From the NCBI GenBank assembly GCA_948857205.1, contig CAQPRV010000061.1:1-15085 (forward strand): a stretch of DNA of 15,085 nucleotides, read 5' to 3'. Shown here one piece after another: positions 7,033 to 12,461 of this stretch; position 1 is the stretch's first letter; every line of letters begins with the position of its first letter. The stretch comes from an uncultured Clostridia bacterium (GTDB lineage Bacteria > Bacillota > Clostridia > TANB77 > CAG-508). The position numbers and the translations under genes were made by a program. The notes under the pieces are model-generated. The model had not been told where the DNA came from, ran no database searches, and saw nothing but the letters and a program-made list of their open reading frames with translations.

Positions 7033-7220
7033 AAGTTTCGATTTTTTGCAAGTGGAAGTTATAATATATAATTTTTTTACACTTTGTGTGTCGCAACCTA
7101 CAAAATAAAAATTTAGTCTGTAGGTTGCTCCAATCGCACTCGCATAACTCGTTTGGTCGCTTACGCAGTGTTTTAAAAATTATATATTATAACTTCCACT
7201 TGCAAAAAGTCGAAACTTAA
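7031..7220. mobile_element. MITE-like 190-bp element with long terminal inverted repeats
   Basis: Left arm 7031-7076 and right arm 7176-7220 are inverted repeats of about 45 bases with a single visible mismatch (starting TTAAGTTTCGA, running into an AT-rich inner part). The centre has a second perfect 10-bp inverted repeat (GCAACCTACA at 7093-7102 with TGTAGGTTGC at 7119-7128). It also has short pairing ACACT/AGTGT (7079-7083, 7167-7171), so the whole could fold into a branched cruciform. The 9-base sequence CATAATTTT occurs on both sides (7022-7030 and 7222-7230), as expected for a target duplication. It contains no coding frame of note. A non-autonomous transposon derivative is the best reading. 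The GC-richer centre contrasts with the surrounding DNA. Confidence 0.65.
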
Positions 7221-7221
7221 A

Positions 7222-7230
7222 CATAATTTT
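7222..7230 (+). repeat. right copy of putative 9-bp target duplication
   Basis: CATAATTTT matches 7022-7030 on the other side of the element. Confidence 0.45.
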
Positions 7231-7232
7231 TA

Positions 7233-7261
7233 TTGAACATATTTAGAAGGTATGATATTAT
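7233..7261 (+). promoter_or_regulatory. sigma-A promoter of the ABC exporter operon
   Basis: The -35 is TTGAAC (7233-7238), followed by a 17-base spacer and an extended -10 TGATATTAT (7253-7261). It begins just outside the palindromic element, so insertion appears to have left it intact. Confidence 0.65.
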
Positions 7262-7295
7262 GTAAAAAGATATATAATTAGTTAAGGAGAAAAAA

Positions 7296-8300
7296 ATGTC
7301 TATAATAGAAGTAAAAGACTTAGTAAAGACATATAAAATAATAGAAAAAGAAGATGGATTAAGAGGATATGTAAAAAACTTAATAAAACCAAAATATAAG
7401 GAATTTACGGCTGTAAACAAAATTAACTTTAACATAAAAAAAGGGGAGCTAGTAGGATATATAGGAGAAAATGGTGCAGGAAAATCAACAACAATAAAAA
7501 TGCTAACAGGAATACTAACACCAACATCAGGAAAAGTAATAGTAGATGGAATAGAGCCCTATAAAAAAAGAATAGAAAACAACAAAAAAATAGGAGCAGT
7601 ATTTGGGCAAAAAACACAATTATGGTGGGACTTACCAGTAATTGAATCTTTTAGACTTATAAAACAAATGTATAAAATTCCAGAGGGAGAATACAGAAAA
7701 AATCTTAAGAATTTTACAGAGATATTAGAATTATCAGATTTATTAGAAAAGCAAGTAAAAAATTTAAGTTTAGGACAAAAGATGAGATGTGAAATAGCAG
7801 CAACCTTTCTACATAATCCACAAATAGTATATCTTGATGAACCAACAATAGGTTTAGATGTTTTTGTAAAAGAAAATATAAGACAATTTATAAAAAATGT
7901 AAATAAACAAAAGAATACAACTGTAATACTTACAACACATGATCTAAAAGATATTGAAGATGTTTGTGAAAGAATTATCTTATTAGACAAAGGAAATATA
8001 ATATATGATGGAGAGAAACAGAAATTTAAAGATATATATGGAAAATCAGCGATAGCAGAATTTATCGTAGAAAATAAAACTTCCCTAATAAAGAATAACA
8101 TAAATATAAGGGAATTAAAAATAATAGAAGAAACAGACACTAATTTAAAAGTAAAATTTAGTCATACAGAAACAACAATAATAAATATAGTAGAAGAAAT
8201 ATCAAAATATTGCAAAATTATAGATATTCATATGAAAGAAGCAGAATTAGAGGATATATTAAAAGAAATATATAAAGGAGCACACACAAATGTTAAATAG
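7296..8300 (+). CDS. ABC-2 type exporter ATP-binding subunit
   Basis: This nucleotide-binding subunit powers the export system encoded with the next two genes. Motifs are Walker A GENGAGKST (57-65), Q-loop Q105, signature LSLGQ (157-161), Walker B IVYLDEP with E182, D-loop IGLD and switch H215 (TTHDL). An extra segment (DGLRGYVKNLIKPKYKEF, 20-37) between the first strands, and the WWDLP sequence after the Q-loop, are typical of the subfamily that partners ABC2_membrane_6 (DUF990) permeases. The tail beyond about residue 250 is a small regulatory-type domain. The 334-residue length is normal for that subfamily. The ribosome site AAGGAGA precedes ATG 7296. Its stop overlaps the next start by 11 bases. 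The cargo is unknown; some relatives export toxic cations or drugs. Confidence 0.92.
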   Translation: MSIIEVKDLVKTYKIIEKEDGLRGYVKNLIKPKYKEFTAVNKINFNIKKGELVGYIGENGAGKSTTIKMLTGILTPTSGKVIVDGIEPYKKRIENNKKIGAVFGQKTQLWWDLPVIESFRLIKQMYKIPEGEYRKNLKNFTEILELSDLLEKQVKNLSLGQKMRCEIAATFLHNPQIVYLDEPTIGLDVFVKENIRQFIKNVNKQKNTTVILTTHDLKDIEDVCERIILLDKGNIIYDGEKQKFKDIYGKSAIAEFIVENKTSLIKNNINIRELKIIEETDTNLKVKFSHTETTIINIVEEISKYCKIIDIHMKEAELEDILKEIYKGAHTNVK

Positions 8301-9081
8301 TCTGTTAATGCTAGGAAAAATGCAATTTAGACAATATAGTATATATAAATCGAATTTTTATTTATTTACCTTAAATAGAATAGTAGAAATAGTGGTATAT
8401 ATTTTTGTATGGCAAGAAATATACAAAGAAACAGGAGAGGCTGGAGGATTTACAATTGCTCAAATGATAACCTATTACATATTAGTATTTACACTAAGTT
8501 CGTTAGCAACTTGGGGAGTAAATGAAGAAATGTCATATTCTATAAAAAACGGAAAGATAAATAAAGAGTTAATAAATCCATTATCATATTTTCAATATTA
8601 TTTTGGAATAAATTTAGGAGAGTTAGCCTTTGCACTATTAGTTGGTATAGCCACTTTTATTTTGTGTAGTATATTTTGGAGTGTTTCTTTACCAGCAAAT
8701 ATAATTAATTTAATTTTATTTGTAATTGTAATTATATTAGGAATACCAATAACCTTTTTTTTACAAATGATAGTTGGAATAACAGGATTTTATACAAATT
8801 CTATATGGGGAATGCAAATACTTAGAAAATCAGTTATATCAATATTTTCTGGAATAATAGCACCTATTACTTTATTTCCAAATTGGTTTCAAAGCTTAGC
8901 AAATATATTACCTTTTCAAGAGCTAATTTATACTCCAATTAATATTTGGTTAGGTCAAATGCCACTAAAGGAAGCAATATTTATAATAATTAAGCAAATT
9001 ATATGGGGAATTATTTTATATATCATAGCGAAAAAGTTTTTTAATCATGCAATAAAGAAAATAACAATTAATGGGGGATAA
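8290..9081 (+). CDS. ABC-2 family permease subunit 1 (ABC2_membrane_6/DUF990-like)
   Basis: This is an integral membrane subunit of 263 residues with about six hydrophobic segments. The N-terminal KMQFRQYSIYKSNFYLFTLNRIVEIVVYIFVWQEIY is the characteristic opening of this permease family, and GIIAPITLFPNWFQSLANILPFQELIYTP is the conserved loop before the last helices. The start overlaps the end of the ATPase gene by 11 bases, with ribosome site AAAGGAG (about 8275-8281), which indicates translational coupling. It would form a heterodimeric membrane channel with the next gene product. The final codons overlap the ribosome site of the second permease. Confidence 0.9.
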   Translation: MLNSLLMLGKMQFRQYSIYKSNFYLFTLNRIVEIVVYIFVWQEIYKETGEAGGFTIAQMITYYILVFTLSSLATWGVNEEMSYSIKNGKINKELINPLSYFQYYFGINLGELAFALLVGIATFILCSIFWSVSLPANIINLILFVIVIILGIPITFFLQMIVGITGFYTNSIWGMQILRKSVISIFSGIIAPITLFPNWFQSLANILPFQELIYTPINIWLGQMPLKEAIFIIIKQIIWGIILYIIAKKFFNHAIKKITINGG

Positions 9082-9082
9082 A

Positions 9083-9877
9083 ATGACAAAAATAATATAT
9101 GGAATAAAAATGTATTTTATATTTTTTAAAGCATCACTAAAAGAAATGTTAATCTATAGATTAGATTGTATAGTTGGAATGGTATCTCAAATAGTTACTC
9201 AATTAGTAGAATTAATATTTATATGGGTTGTATTTCAAAATACACAAAGTATAAGTGGTTGGAATTTTATGCAAATTTTATTACTTTATGGTATAACTTT
9301 AATATCAATTGGAATTTCAGATTTATGTTTTGATGAATTATATCAAATTGGACCAGAATATATAAAAGAAGGAGAGTTTGATAAAATTTTATTAAGACCT
9401 GTGCACCCACTATTATCTATTATTGGTGCTTCAAGAGAATTTACAGCTTTAGGTCATTTATTATTAGGCGTAATATTTACAATAATTATGTTGATAAAAC
9501 TTGCTATTCCAATAACCTTTATACTTATATTAAAAATAATATTTTTTAGTATAGTTGGAGCCGCAATTATAGGAGCAATTCTTACAATATTTAGTATTGC
9601 ATCTTTTTGGACTTATAGAGCAAATGAAGTTATGTGGTCCTTTTACAAAATTTATACTTTTACTCAATATCCAATTGATATATATAACAAATTTATAAAA
9701 ATACTAATTACTATTGTATTACCATATGCTTTTGTGGCATATTTTCCGACTCTAAATTATTTGGGAATAAATTATAATATGATTTATTTATCAATAGTTG
9801 TAGCAATTGTATTGTGGGTTATAGCAATTAAGGTCTGGAATTGGGCATTAAGTAAATATAGGAGTACAGGAAGTTAA
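9083..9877 (+). CDS. ABC-2 family permease subunit 2 (ABC2_membrane_6/DUF990-like)
   Basis: This second integral membrane subunit has about 264 residues. It opens with an amphipathic segment (YFIFFKASLKEMLIYRLDCIV) and then about six hydrophobic helices. The family-typical GEFDKILLRPVHPLLSIIG loop is visible after helix 2. I chose ATG 9083 over ATG 9071 because GGGGGAT (9073-9079) is then a ribosome site with correct spacing, whereas 9071 lies within the preceding gene with none. The gene is translationally coupled to permease 1, whose stop is at 9079-9081. Together with the ATPase it forms a complete three-gene exporter with no accessory or substrate-binding gene, consistent with export. Confidence 0.9.
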   Translation: MTKIIYGIKMYFIFFKASLKEMLIYRLDCIVGMVSQIVTQLVELIFIWVVFQNTQSISGWNFMQILLLYGITLISIGISDLCFDELYQIGPEYIKEGEFDKILLRPVHPLLSIIGASREFTALGHLLLGVIFTIIMLIKLAIPITFILILKIIFFSIVGAAIIGAILTIFSIASFWTYRANEVMWSFYKIYTFTQYPIDIYNKFIKILITIVLPYAFVAYFPTLNYLGINYNMIYLSIVVAIVLWVIAIKVWNWALSKYRSTGS

Positions 9878-9887
9878 TAAGATTAGA

Positions 9888-9923
9888 AAATCCCCGAAAT
9901 TACATACGTATTTTCAAGGATTT
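9888..9923. terminator. imperfect hairpin between convergent genes, possible terminator
   Basis: AAATCC (9888-9893) pairs with GGATTT (9918-9923), with an inner imperfect stem GAAATTAC/GTATTTTC. No strong T-run follows on either strand. A second 7-bp repeat AGCTATA/TATAGCT lies at 9928-9934 and 9957-9963. The position between converging transcripts suggests a two-way terminator region, but the evidence is weak. Confidence 0.35.
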
Positions 9924-9978
9924 CTATAGCTATAATTTATAAGAATAAGACTTTTTTATAGCTCCTATTTGTGCTATT

Positions 9979-10398
9979 CTATTTGCAATCAGCTTCTCTG
10001 CAACAGTTTTCTATATAATCTTCATGTTTATCGCATTTATCACATTCGTCTTTTTTATCATCTATAAAACAATCACATTTATCGCATTTATCACCTTTTA
10101 AGCATTTTCCTTCATGATGACATTTAGCACATATTTTTATTTTTTTTGTATCATTTACCCAAATTTGTAAAGCATATTCTTTTCCAGGGCAAAGAGGTCC
10201 AAAAACAAATTCTCCTTCTTTATCTGTAAAAGTATGACCAATAGGTCTTCTTTCTTCTTTTCCATGTTCGCAAACAATTTCTACTAATTTAACAACAGCA
10301 TCACAAACAGGTTCTTTGAAACAGTTTTTAACAACACCATAAATTACATCACGATTGTCTTCTGTCCAAGTGAAAAAGTACCAAAAACACTTAAACAA
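9979..10398 (-). CDS. cysteine-rich protein with carboxypeptidase-regulatory-like domain, 5' end probably removed by prophage insertion
   Basis: The frame encodes about 139 residues. The first 80 contain a beta-sandwich of CarboxypepD_reg or prealbumin-like type (DVIYGVVKNCFKEPVCDAVVKLVE, then TDKEGEFVFGPLCPGKEYALQIWV). The remainder is hydrophilic and cysteine-rich, with repeats such as KCDKCDC and ECDKCDKHEDYIENCC (16 cysteines in all). It may be a metal-binding or disulfide-linked surface or spore-coat-type protein; that is inference only. The frame has no ATG or GTG near its beginning. The only start is a TTG at 10398 with no ribosome site, inside the last codons of the recombinase. This fits a gene whose 5' portion was separated by integration of the element, with the missing part expected beyond the window at the element's other end. 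Confidence 0.6.
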   Translation of the reverse strand: MFKCFWYFFTWTEDNRDVIYGVVKNCFKEPVCDAVVKLVEIVCEHGKEERRPIGHTFTDKEGEFVFGPLCPGKEYALQIWVNDTKKIKICAKCHHEGKCLKGDKCDKCDCFIDDKKDECDKCDKHEDYIENCCREADCK

Positions 10399-11794
10399 AA
10401 AATATTTTCATATTATAGTCTTTATCAATGGTTATATAATCAATTATAGATAGCCATAATCTTCTTTTTTGTAATCTTGAAAACTTATTATATTCCAATA
10501 AAAAATTATTGCTTAAAAACGATTTTAATATGTCTAAATTATTGTCAGGAATATTAGTTTCTATTTTTTTTTGTTGATTATACATTTCTTCTAACTGAGA
10601 AACATATTGTCTATAGTCTTTTTCATAGTCTTCTATTCTTATTAAGTCTCTAATGTATAAATCTTTTAATTTATTTAATTTGCTTTCCAAAGAAGAAATT
10701 TCTTTTGACATATCCATTTCTTTATAATGCTTTTCTTTATATTCATAACTAGTAATATATTTTTTTAGTTGACTATTAAATTCTTGTAAAAGTTTTTCTT
10801 CTATTTTTATCTCATTAAAGTTTGTTTTGCAAGAACACTTTTGTGCTAGATGATGTCTTTTACATATATAATAATATCTTGAACTTTCAATATTTTTTGA
10901 GTAAAATTTTCCACCTAATGTATATCCACATTCAGCACATTTCAATAAACCTTGAAAAATATAACCTCCAGAATTATTAACACTCTTTTTTCTAGCATTT
11001 TTCTTTAGTAGCTTTTGCGTATTTTCAAATGTATCGTTATCAATTATTGCAGGACAAAAATTTTCTATATTTCCATATCTGGTTTCTTTAATACCAATAT
11101 ACAATTTATTTGTTAATATTCTATATGCTCTCATATAATTTAACTGTAGTTCTGGATATTTTAGATCTAATTTTTGAAATGTTTGATATGCACTTGTAGT
11201 TTCTTTATAAAATTGAAATGCATCTAGTATAACTTGTTTTTTATCTTCATCAATAACTAATTTTTTATTTTCTCTTTTTAAGCCAATTGGTATTTTTCCA
11301 CTTATTAACTCTTTATTTTCTGTTTTTGTTTTAAAAACACTTCTAATTCTTTCAGAAGTTTGTGCAGATTCATTTTCAGCTACTGAAAGCATAATATTTA
11401 TATGTAATCTTCCATTAGCAGTAGAACTATCATATTTTTCAAATACTGTTTGCCAGAATACACCATTTTCATCTAGTACATCTAAAATTTTATAATAATT
11501 TCTTACACCACGAGAAAGCCTATCAAGCTTGGTAATAAGTATTCTATTTATTTTATTTTGTTCTACATCTTTTAATAATCTTTGTAAAGCTGGTCTTTTT
11601 AAGTTGGTAGCAGAAAAGCCATCATCTTCATAAATTCCATATATGTGTAAACCATTAGATAAAGCATATTTAGTTAATTCTTCTCTTTGTGTTCGTAAAC
11701 TATCTCCATTAATTGCCTGTTCTTCTGTACTAACTCTAACATATAAAGCTACTTCTTCGGCTTTTTCTTTAAAATTATTTATTTTTTCTTGCAT
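10391..11794 (-). CDS. large serine recombinase (phage-type integrase)
   Basis: This site-specific recombinase integrates and excises the element between attachment sites. The 467-residue protein shows the catalytic domain with nucleophile Ser22 in YVRVSTEEQ and the LDRLSRG arginines (R92, R95). The recombinase DNA-binding domain spans about 165-265 (SGKIPIGLKRENKKLVIDEDKK onward). A zinc ribbon follows with C286/C289 and C311/C320 or C322. A lysine/glutamate-rich coiled coil spans about 335-430. The length suits the smaller members of the large serine recombinase group. ATG at 11794-11792 is preceded by GGAG with a spacing of about 8. The gene ends right at the broken cysteine-rich gene, where attL would lie. 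No clear promoter was found directly upstream. Confidence 0.93.
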   Translation of the reverse strand: MQEKINNFKEKAEEVALYVRVSTEEQAINGDSLRTQREELTKYALSNGLHIYGIYEDDGFSATNLKRPALQRLLKDVEQNKINRILITKLDRLSRGVRNYYKILDVLDENGVFWQTVFEKYDSSTANGRLHINIMLSVAENESAQTSERIRSVFKTKTENKELISGKIPIGLKRENKKLVIDEDKKQVILDAFQFYKETTSAYQTFQKLDLKYPELQLNYMRAYRILTNKLYIGIKETRYGNIENFCPAIIDNDTFENTQKLLKKNARKKSVNNSGGYIFQGLLKCAECGYTLGGKFYSKNIESSRYYYICKRHHLAQKCSCKTNFNEIKIEEKLLQEFNSQLKKYITSYEYKEKHYKEMDMSKEISSLESKLNKLKDLYIRDLIRIEDYEKDYRQYVSQLEEMYNQQKKIETNIPDNNLDILKSFLSNNFLLEYNKFSRLQKRRLWLSIIDYITIDKDYNMKIFFV

Positions 11795-11826
11795 ATAAAA
11801 ATCTCCATTTTAATATTTTTAGTTAT

Positions 11827-11855
11827 TTGACAAAATATTACAAATATTGTATATT
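11827..11855 (+). promoter_or_regulatory. strong promoter, peptide mRNA of cassette A
   Basis: Consensus TTGACA (11827-11832), a 17-base spacer and TATATT (11850-11855). The predicted start is near 11862, at the foot of the 5' hairpin. Confidence 0.75.
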
Positions 11856-11859
11856 TATT

Positions 11860-11889
11860 CTACCTTTCTTCAAAAGGTAGAAAGGTAGG
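11860..11889 (+). promoter_or_regulatory. 5' untranslated hairpin with alternative pairing to the ribosome site, cassette A
   Basis: CTACCTTT (11860-11867) pairs with AAAGGTAG (11873-11880). A second AAAGGTAGG follows at 11881-11889 and is the only ribosome-site candidate for the GTG at 11901. The upstream arm could pair with either copy, so a switch that hides the ribosome site is possible. Confidence 0.5.
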
Positions 11890-11897
11890 TTGTTTTT

Positions 11898-11915
11898 TTC
11901 GTGAAGGAACTTTTA
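11898..11915 (+). repeat. direct repeat over the start of peptide A (DR copy 1)
   Basis: TTCGTGAAGGAACTTTTA includes the GTG start codon and matches 12024-12041 at 14 of 18 positions (TTCGT and GAACTTTTA identical). Confidence 0.65.
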
Positions 11916-11969
11916 CAAGTGCGAAAACTTTATTTGATTTACTTAATTGTAAAGCATTTGAGTGAGTAA
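11901..11969 (+). CDS. 22-residue hydrophobic peptide, candidate Fst-like type I toxin (copy A)
   Basis: The GTG-started frame of 22 codons shares a core with the copy B peptide: K-L-Y at residues 9-11, I-Y-L-I at 13-16 and K-H-L-S at 18-21. That makes 11 of 22 positions identical and nearly all others conservative (K/R, E/D, L/I, V/L). The middle is a short hydrophobic stretch flanked by charged residues, as in membrane-acting peptides. Fst-family toxins of type I systems are small membrane peptides of about 30 residues, so this one is shorter. The ribosome site AGGTAGG lies 11 bases upstream, which is long, and GTG is weak, so translation is probably poor. It is embedded in a promoter-terminator-antisense arrangement (see neighbours). 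A leader peptide or fortuitous frame is the alternative, but its conservation between copies argues for a real product. Confidence 0.6.
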   Translation: MKELLQVRKLYLIYLIVKHLSE

Positions 11970-11978
11970 CGCAAAGGA

Positions 11979-12014
11979 AAAAGACTAGGAACTTGGCAGT
12001 TATCCTAGTCTTTT
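11979..12014. terminator. bidirectional terminator, cassette A
   Basis: AAAAGACTAGGA (11979-11990) pairs perfectly with TCCTAGTCTTTT (12003-12014) around a 12-base loop. A T-run is present on both strands, so it can end both the rightward peptide mRNA and the leftward antisense RNA. Confidence 0.85.
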
Positions 12015-12023
12015 ATACGTTTC

Positions 12024-12041
12024 TTCGTTTGAGAACTTTTA
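12024..12041 (+). repeat. direct repeat in antitoxin RNA region A (DR copy 2)
   Basis: TTCGTTTGAGAACTTTTA is the partner of 11898-11915. Transcribed leftward, it yields the complement of the peptide A start region. Confidence 0.65.
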
Positions 12042-12057
12042 TTGACGTCTTGATGGT

Positions 12058-12086
12058 AGTATAACATCTATTTTAGTGCATGTCAA
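12058..12086 (-). promoter_or_regulatory. strong leftward promoter, antitoxin RNA A
   Basis: On the minus strand there is consensus TTGACA (12086-12081), a 17-base spacer and TATACT (12063-12058). Confidence 0.75.
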
Positions 12087-12135
12087 ATTTATTTTTTTAT
12101 ACTAGGATTATTTATTAATTGCCATTTTCTATATA

Positions 12136-12165
12136 TTGACACATAATAATTGAATATGCTATATT
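12136..12165 (+). promoter_or_regulatory. strong promoter, peptide mRNA of cassette B
   Basis: Consensus TTGACA (12136-12141), an 18-base spacer and TATATT (12160-12165). Confidence 0.7.
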
Positions 12166-12170
12166 GATAA

Positions 12171-12191
12171 TGCCTGAATGCTCAAAAGGCA
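12171..12191 (+). promoter_or_regulatory. 5' untranslated hairpin, cassette B
   Basis: TGCCT (12171-12175) pairs with AGGCA (12187-12191), directly ahead of the ribosome site GGAAGGAGG (12192-12200). It occupies the same place as the cassette A hairpin with a different sequence, so the structure is retained while bases changed. Confidence 0.5.
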
Positions 12192-12201
12192 GGAAGGAGG
12201 T

Positions 12202-12231
12202 TCATATTATGAGAGACTTCATAAGTTTGCT
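12202..12231 (+). repeat. direct repeat over the start of peptide B (DR copy 1)
   Basis: The blocks TCATA (12202-12206), TATGA (12208-12212), ACTTCAT (12216-12222) and TTTGCT (12226-12231) span the bases after the ribosome site, the ATG and the first seven codons. They recur in order at 12331-12362. Confidence 0.7.
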
Positions 12232-12280
12232 TAAACTTTATATTATTTATTTAATATTAAAGCATTTAAGCAAAGACTAA
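12209..12280 (+). CDS. 23-residue hydrophobic peptide, candidate Fst-like type I toxin (copy B)
   Basis: ATG 12209 has an excellent ribosome site (AAGGAGG, 12194-12200, spacing 8) and opens a 23-codon frame ending TAA 12280. The peptide starts MRDFIS, has a hydrophobic middle (L7 to L17, with K9 inside) and ends with the basic KHLSKD tail. It is colinear with the copy A peptide without gaps, 11 of 22 residues identical. The size and membrane-like middle suit a type I toxin; a precise family match is not claimed. Because its start codon and ribosome site are near consensus, tight control by the 5' hairpin and antisense RNA would be needed. It lies between repressor and recombinase of the element, a usual place for accessory lysogeny genes. 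Confidence 0.7.
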   Translation: MRDFISLLKLYIIYLILKHLSKD

Positions 12281-12285
12281 AAAAG

Positions 12286-12324
12286 AAAAAGACTAGGAAA
12301 TTGTTCAGGCTTCCTAGTCTTTTT
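12286..12324. terminator. bidirectional terminator, cassette B
   Basis: A 14-bp perfect stem (12286-12299 with 12311-12324), loop 11, is A-rich on the left and T-rich on the right. The stem core GACTAGGA/TCCTAGTC is identical to that of cassette A. Confidence 0.88.
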
Positions 12325-12330
12325 TCATGC

Positions 12331-12362
12331 TCATACATATGAAAAACTTCATTACATTTGCT
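12331..12362 (+). repeat. direct repeat in antitoxin RNA region B (DR copy 2)
   Basis: The blocks TCATA (12331-12335), TATGA (12338-12342), ACTTCAT (12346-12352) and TTTGCT (12357-12362) are colinear with 12202-12231. Confidence 0.7.
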
Positions 12363-12368
12363 ATAAAT

Positions 12369-12397
12369 ATAATAGCATATATTTTAATCTATGTCAA
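12369..12397 (-). promoter_or_regulatory. strong leftward promoter, antitoxin RNA B
   Basis: On the minus strand there is consensus TTGACA (12397-12392), a 17-base spacer and TATTAT (12374-12369). Confidence 0.75.
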
Positions 12398-12461
12398 ACA
12401 TCAATTTTTATACTAGGATTTTATTTAATTTTAATATTTTTACTTTGAAAATTAGAGGCTT

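Larger units (their letters stand above)
11978..12051 (-). ncRNA. predicted antitoxin RNA, cassette A (about 74 nt)
   Basis: A leftward promoter at 12058-12086 should start an RNA near 12051 that ends at the shared terminator near 11978. On the plus strand this region contains TTCGT-4-GAACTTTTA (12024-12041), a direct repeat of 11898-11915, which covers the GTG start of the peptide. The RNA is therefore complementary to the peptide mRNA both at its start region (14 of 18 positions) and along the terminator stem. This is the RNA II design of the pAD1 par locus. Both ends are predicted, not measured. Confidence 0.6.
11827..12109. repeat. tandem cassette copy A (about 283 bp)
   Basis: The order is rightward promoter, 5' hairpin, tiny reading frame, bidirectional terminator, direct repeat, leftward promoter and a shared end motif ATACTAGGATT (12099-12109). 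Copy B (12136-12420, 285 bp) has the same order and spacing, with the same end motif at 12410-12420. Sequence is diverged except for the peptide core, terminator stem and promoter boxes, so the duplication is old or under selection. Confidence 0.8.
12286..12362 (-). ncRNA. predicted antitoxin RNA, cassette B (about 77 nt)
   Basis: Transcription from the leftward promoter at 12369-12397 would start near 12362 and end at the shared terminator. The plus-strand stretch 12331-12362 repeats, with small gaps, the stretch 12202-12231 around the ribosome site and start codon of peptide B. Blocks TCATA, TATGA, ACTTCAT and TTTGCT occur in the same order. The RNA can thus pair with the peptide mRNA start region and terminator stem, as in Fst-type systems. 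Confidence 0.65.
12136..12420. repeat. tandem cassette copy B (about 285 bp)
   Basis: This is the second copy of the cassette described for 11827-12109. It is colinear throughout and separated from copy A by 26 bases. Confidence 0.8.

Noticed and set aside
11827..12420. CRISPR array or simple tandem repeat
   Set aside because: There are only two long units, with promoters, terminators and reading frames; no short regularly spaced repeats.
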